Origin: Chlamydiia bacterium
GTDB lineage: Bacteria > Chlamydiota > Chlamydiia > Chlamydiales > Simkaniaceae
Direction of reading: 5' to 3'
Assembly (NCBI GenBank): GCA_030429605.1
Contig: JAUIEV010000001.1
Location: forward strand, 248,001 to 312,000
DNA: 64,000 bases
How positions within the stretch are numbered: the first letter of the stretch is position 1; each line of letters opens with the position of its first letter. Positions 62,518-64,000 of this stretch are shown in pieces. The translations under genes were made by a program, and so were the position numbers. The notes below the pieces were generated by a model. It was not told where the DNA came from and did not search any database. It was given only the letters and a program-made list of their open reading frames with translations.

Positions 62518-64000
62518 ATGCTTGAAGACTATGAGCAATTTTCCGAACAACAAAAAAAAATAATTGAGCGATTTGTGACAAACACCTCATCGAGTGTGTT
62601 CGTCCTTCGAAACCTTCCTGAGGTTATCAAGGGAGCGCTTTTCTCCAGATACTCTCGCTCAAGTCTAGGACTCAGATCCCTTCTTTTGAAAGATTTTATT
62701 CAAAATGAAGAGACGGCATTTGACATGATCGCAAATGCTTCGACTGATGCTGATGATAGTGAAGGGCAATTGACTGCAATTAAAAAAGCCCAGAATTTTT
62801 ACGACCGTATTTTAGATGGATACGGTGACGATTCAATTGGCGAGCTCGGAGGAGCGCATTTGGCAATCGAAAATGTATCTATGATTGGTGCAAAAGTGAT
62901 TGAAGACTGTCGAATTGGTGGGTCTCCGCTTGAAAAATCAACACGCTATATATACTTTGACCAGAAAGTGAATGGAGAATACCTCTTTTATAGAGAACCG
63001 ATCCTGATGACGAGTGCATTTAGGGATGCATATGTCGAAACGTGCAACCATCTTTTTTCAGTCTACTCAAACCTTATTCCTCAACTTACAGAACAAATGG
63101 AGCAAAGGTTCCCGAAAGAGCATGACGTTTCGAAAGGCGCATATAATGCAGCGCTTCGAGCGAAGGTGCTGGATTGCCTGAGAGGACTTCTTCCTGCGAG
63201 TGCTATGACCAACATGGGTGTATACGGAAATGGACGGTTTTTTGAAGGGCTGGTAAATAAATTAAATACACATAATTTGACAGAGATGCAGGACGTTGGA
63301 CGAGCTGCTTTCCAAGAGCTTGGAAAAGTTGTTCCTTCGTTTATTCGCCGTGCAGAACCGGCACATAAAAATTATAAAGCACTTGCCGACTTTAAAGAGC
63401 GAATGAACGGTGAGCTTGCGCACCTAGCAGACCACTACCTTTCTGAAACAAAGCGAACGCAGCTTCCTATGGTTCAGCTGTTAAGCTACCAAGAAAATGC
63501 GCCTGTCAAAGTTGCTTCCGCGCTTTTATATGAACATACCGATCACAACTTGAGAGATATTGAAGCGACGCTTGCTCATGTGCAGCCGGATGATGTTGGC
63601 CGCGTATTGGAAGCTGCAAGTGCATTTAGAGAAAATAGAAGGCACAAGTCTCCACGGGGACTGGAGCACGCGGAATACACCTTTGAAATTATAGCGGACT
63701 TTGGTATCTACAGAGATCTTCAAAGGCATCGGATGTTGACACAAGATCGGCAAATGTTGACTTGTAATCATGGCTACTATGTGCCACAAGAGATTATTGG
63801 AACAGATATGGAAGGTCCATATAGAGAGGCACTTGAAAAGGCAAAAGAAACGTATGATCTTATAGCCGAACAGCTTCCGGAAGAAGCACAGTATGTTGTT
63901 CCGATGGCATATAACCTGCGATGGTACTTCCATGTAAACCTTCGTTCGCTTCAATGGTTATGTGAGCTCCGCTCATCTCCTGCTGGTCATCCAATGTACC
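62518..64000 (+). CDS. ThyX-like flavin-dependent thymidylate synthase homologue, partial
   Basis: An open frame of at least 494 codons runs off the right edge. It appears to hold two ThyX-like halves. The first has LPEVIKGALFSRYSRSS and STRYIYFD. The second has EHTDHNLRDIEATLAH, HAEYTFEIIADFGIYRDLQRH and RMLTQDRQML. The canonical ThyX motif RHRx7S is altered: after RHR the eighth position is Met. YNLRWYFHVNLRSLQWLCEL matches the ThyX C-terminal region. AGAGG precedes the ATG at 62518; the frame stays open to an ATG at 62419, so a longer start is possible. Enzyme activity is uncertain. Confidence 0.88.
   Translation, partial: MLEDYEQFSEQQKKIIERFVTNTSSSVFVLRNLPEVIKGALFSRYSRSSLGLRSLLLKDFIQNEETAFDMIANASTDADDSEGQLTAIKKAQNFYDRILDGYGDDSIGELGGAHLAIENVSMIGAKVIEDCRIGGSPLEKSTRYIYFDQKVNGEYLFYREPILMTSAFRDAYVETCNHLFSVYSNLIPQLTEQMEQRFPKEHDVSKGAYNAALRAKVLDCLRGLLPASAMTNMGVYGNGRFFEGLVNKLNTHNLTEMQDVGRAAFQELGKVVPSFIRRAEPAHKNYKALADFKERMNGELAHLADHYLSETKRTQLPMVQLLSYQENAPVKVASALLYEHTDHNLRDIEATLAHVQPDDVGRVLEAASAFRENRRHKSPRGLEHAEYTFEIIADFGIYRDLQRHRMLTQDRQMLTCNHGYYVPQEIIGTDMEGPYREALEKAKETYDLIAEQLPEEAQYVVPMAYNLRWYFHVNLRSLQWLCELRSSPAGHPMY

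Noticed and set aside
63526-63954. 142-codon minus-strand frame
   Set aside because: It is antisense to the ThyX-like gene, whose plus-strand product has recognisable motifs.

Overview
The window looks like a chromosomal segment of a member of the Chlamydiota, probably an environmental or Simkaniaceae-like lineage rather than a Chlamydia sensu stricto. Several genes are of chlamydial type: a sigma-66-like RpoD, a GreA carrying a ~560-residue N-terminal extension, NqrA, a ThyX-like protein beside hemB, and the ygeD-recC-recB neighbourhood. A run of dus, two membrane proteins, a YwqK-like lipoprotein and ygfA matches, from memory, the order around CT644-CT649 of C. trachomatis. Three tandem porins of the Legionella-type MOMP family, rather than one classical ompA, point to an environmental chlamydia. 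These assignments rest on reading the translated sequence and on remembered gene orders, not on database searches.

Layout. 1-5300: thrS (cut by the left edge), a large protein with a papain-like Cys motif, and an outer-membrane beta-barrel. 5354-15053: an LplT/YgeD-like transporter divergent from a compact recC-recB-recD-Nudix-like operon. 15100-18316: rpsT, a small membrane protein, a CoiA-like nuclease and rpoD. 18611-22472: three MOMP-like porins with an antisense acylphosphatase gene. 22469-33565: dus-yggT, a GspL/GspM-like pair, a lipoprotein, ygfA, an oligopeptide-binding lipoprotein, an NlpC/P60 peptidase, a YacP-like RNase, rdgB and greA. 33752-35110: nqrA. 61417-64000: hemB and a thyX-like gene cut by the right edge.

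Between nqrA and hemB, which are neighbours in C. trachomatis as I recall, lies about 26 kb of accessory DNA (35118-61400). Its first part (35118-52338) is a surface-polysaccharide locus. It encodes an O-antigen ligase-like protein, an LhgO-like oxidase, three sugar epimerase/dehydratases, a GmhA-like isomerase, a domain-swapped HldE-like kinase/cytidylyltransferase, a thiamine-diphosphate E1 alpha/beta pair, methyltransferases, an ABC exporter, an alcohol dehydrogenase, a PhyH-like dioxygenase, a reductase and a GT2 glycosyltransferase. The genes form mainly two convergent operons that meet at 47.37 kb. A YjbH-like outer-membrane protein follows.

The second part (54616-61400) is the most unusual. 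Eight adjacent genes encode enzyme families that normally use cytosolic or Golgi/ER donors: a pyruvyl-transferase-like protein, two sulfotransferases, an Asp/Asn beta-hydroxylase, a GT2, a GT92-like and a PLOD-like glycosyltransferase, plus a beta-propeller lactonase-like protein. Every one begins with an apparent Sec signal peptide. Because PAPS and nucleotide sugars are not expected in the bacterial periplasm, this set may act outside the bacterium, for example in a host secretory compartment. That last step is inference.

No rRNA, tRNA, CRISPR array or insertion sequence was recognised. No gene-free stretch exceeds 300 bases; the longest (18317-18610) holds the rpoD terminator and a promoter with a long leader for the first porin gene.
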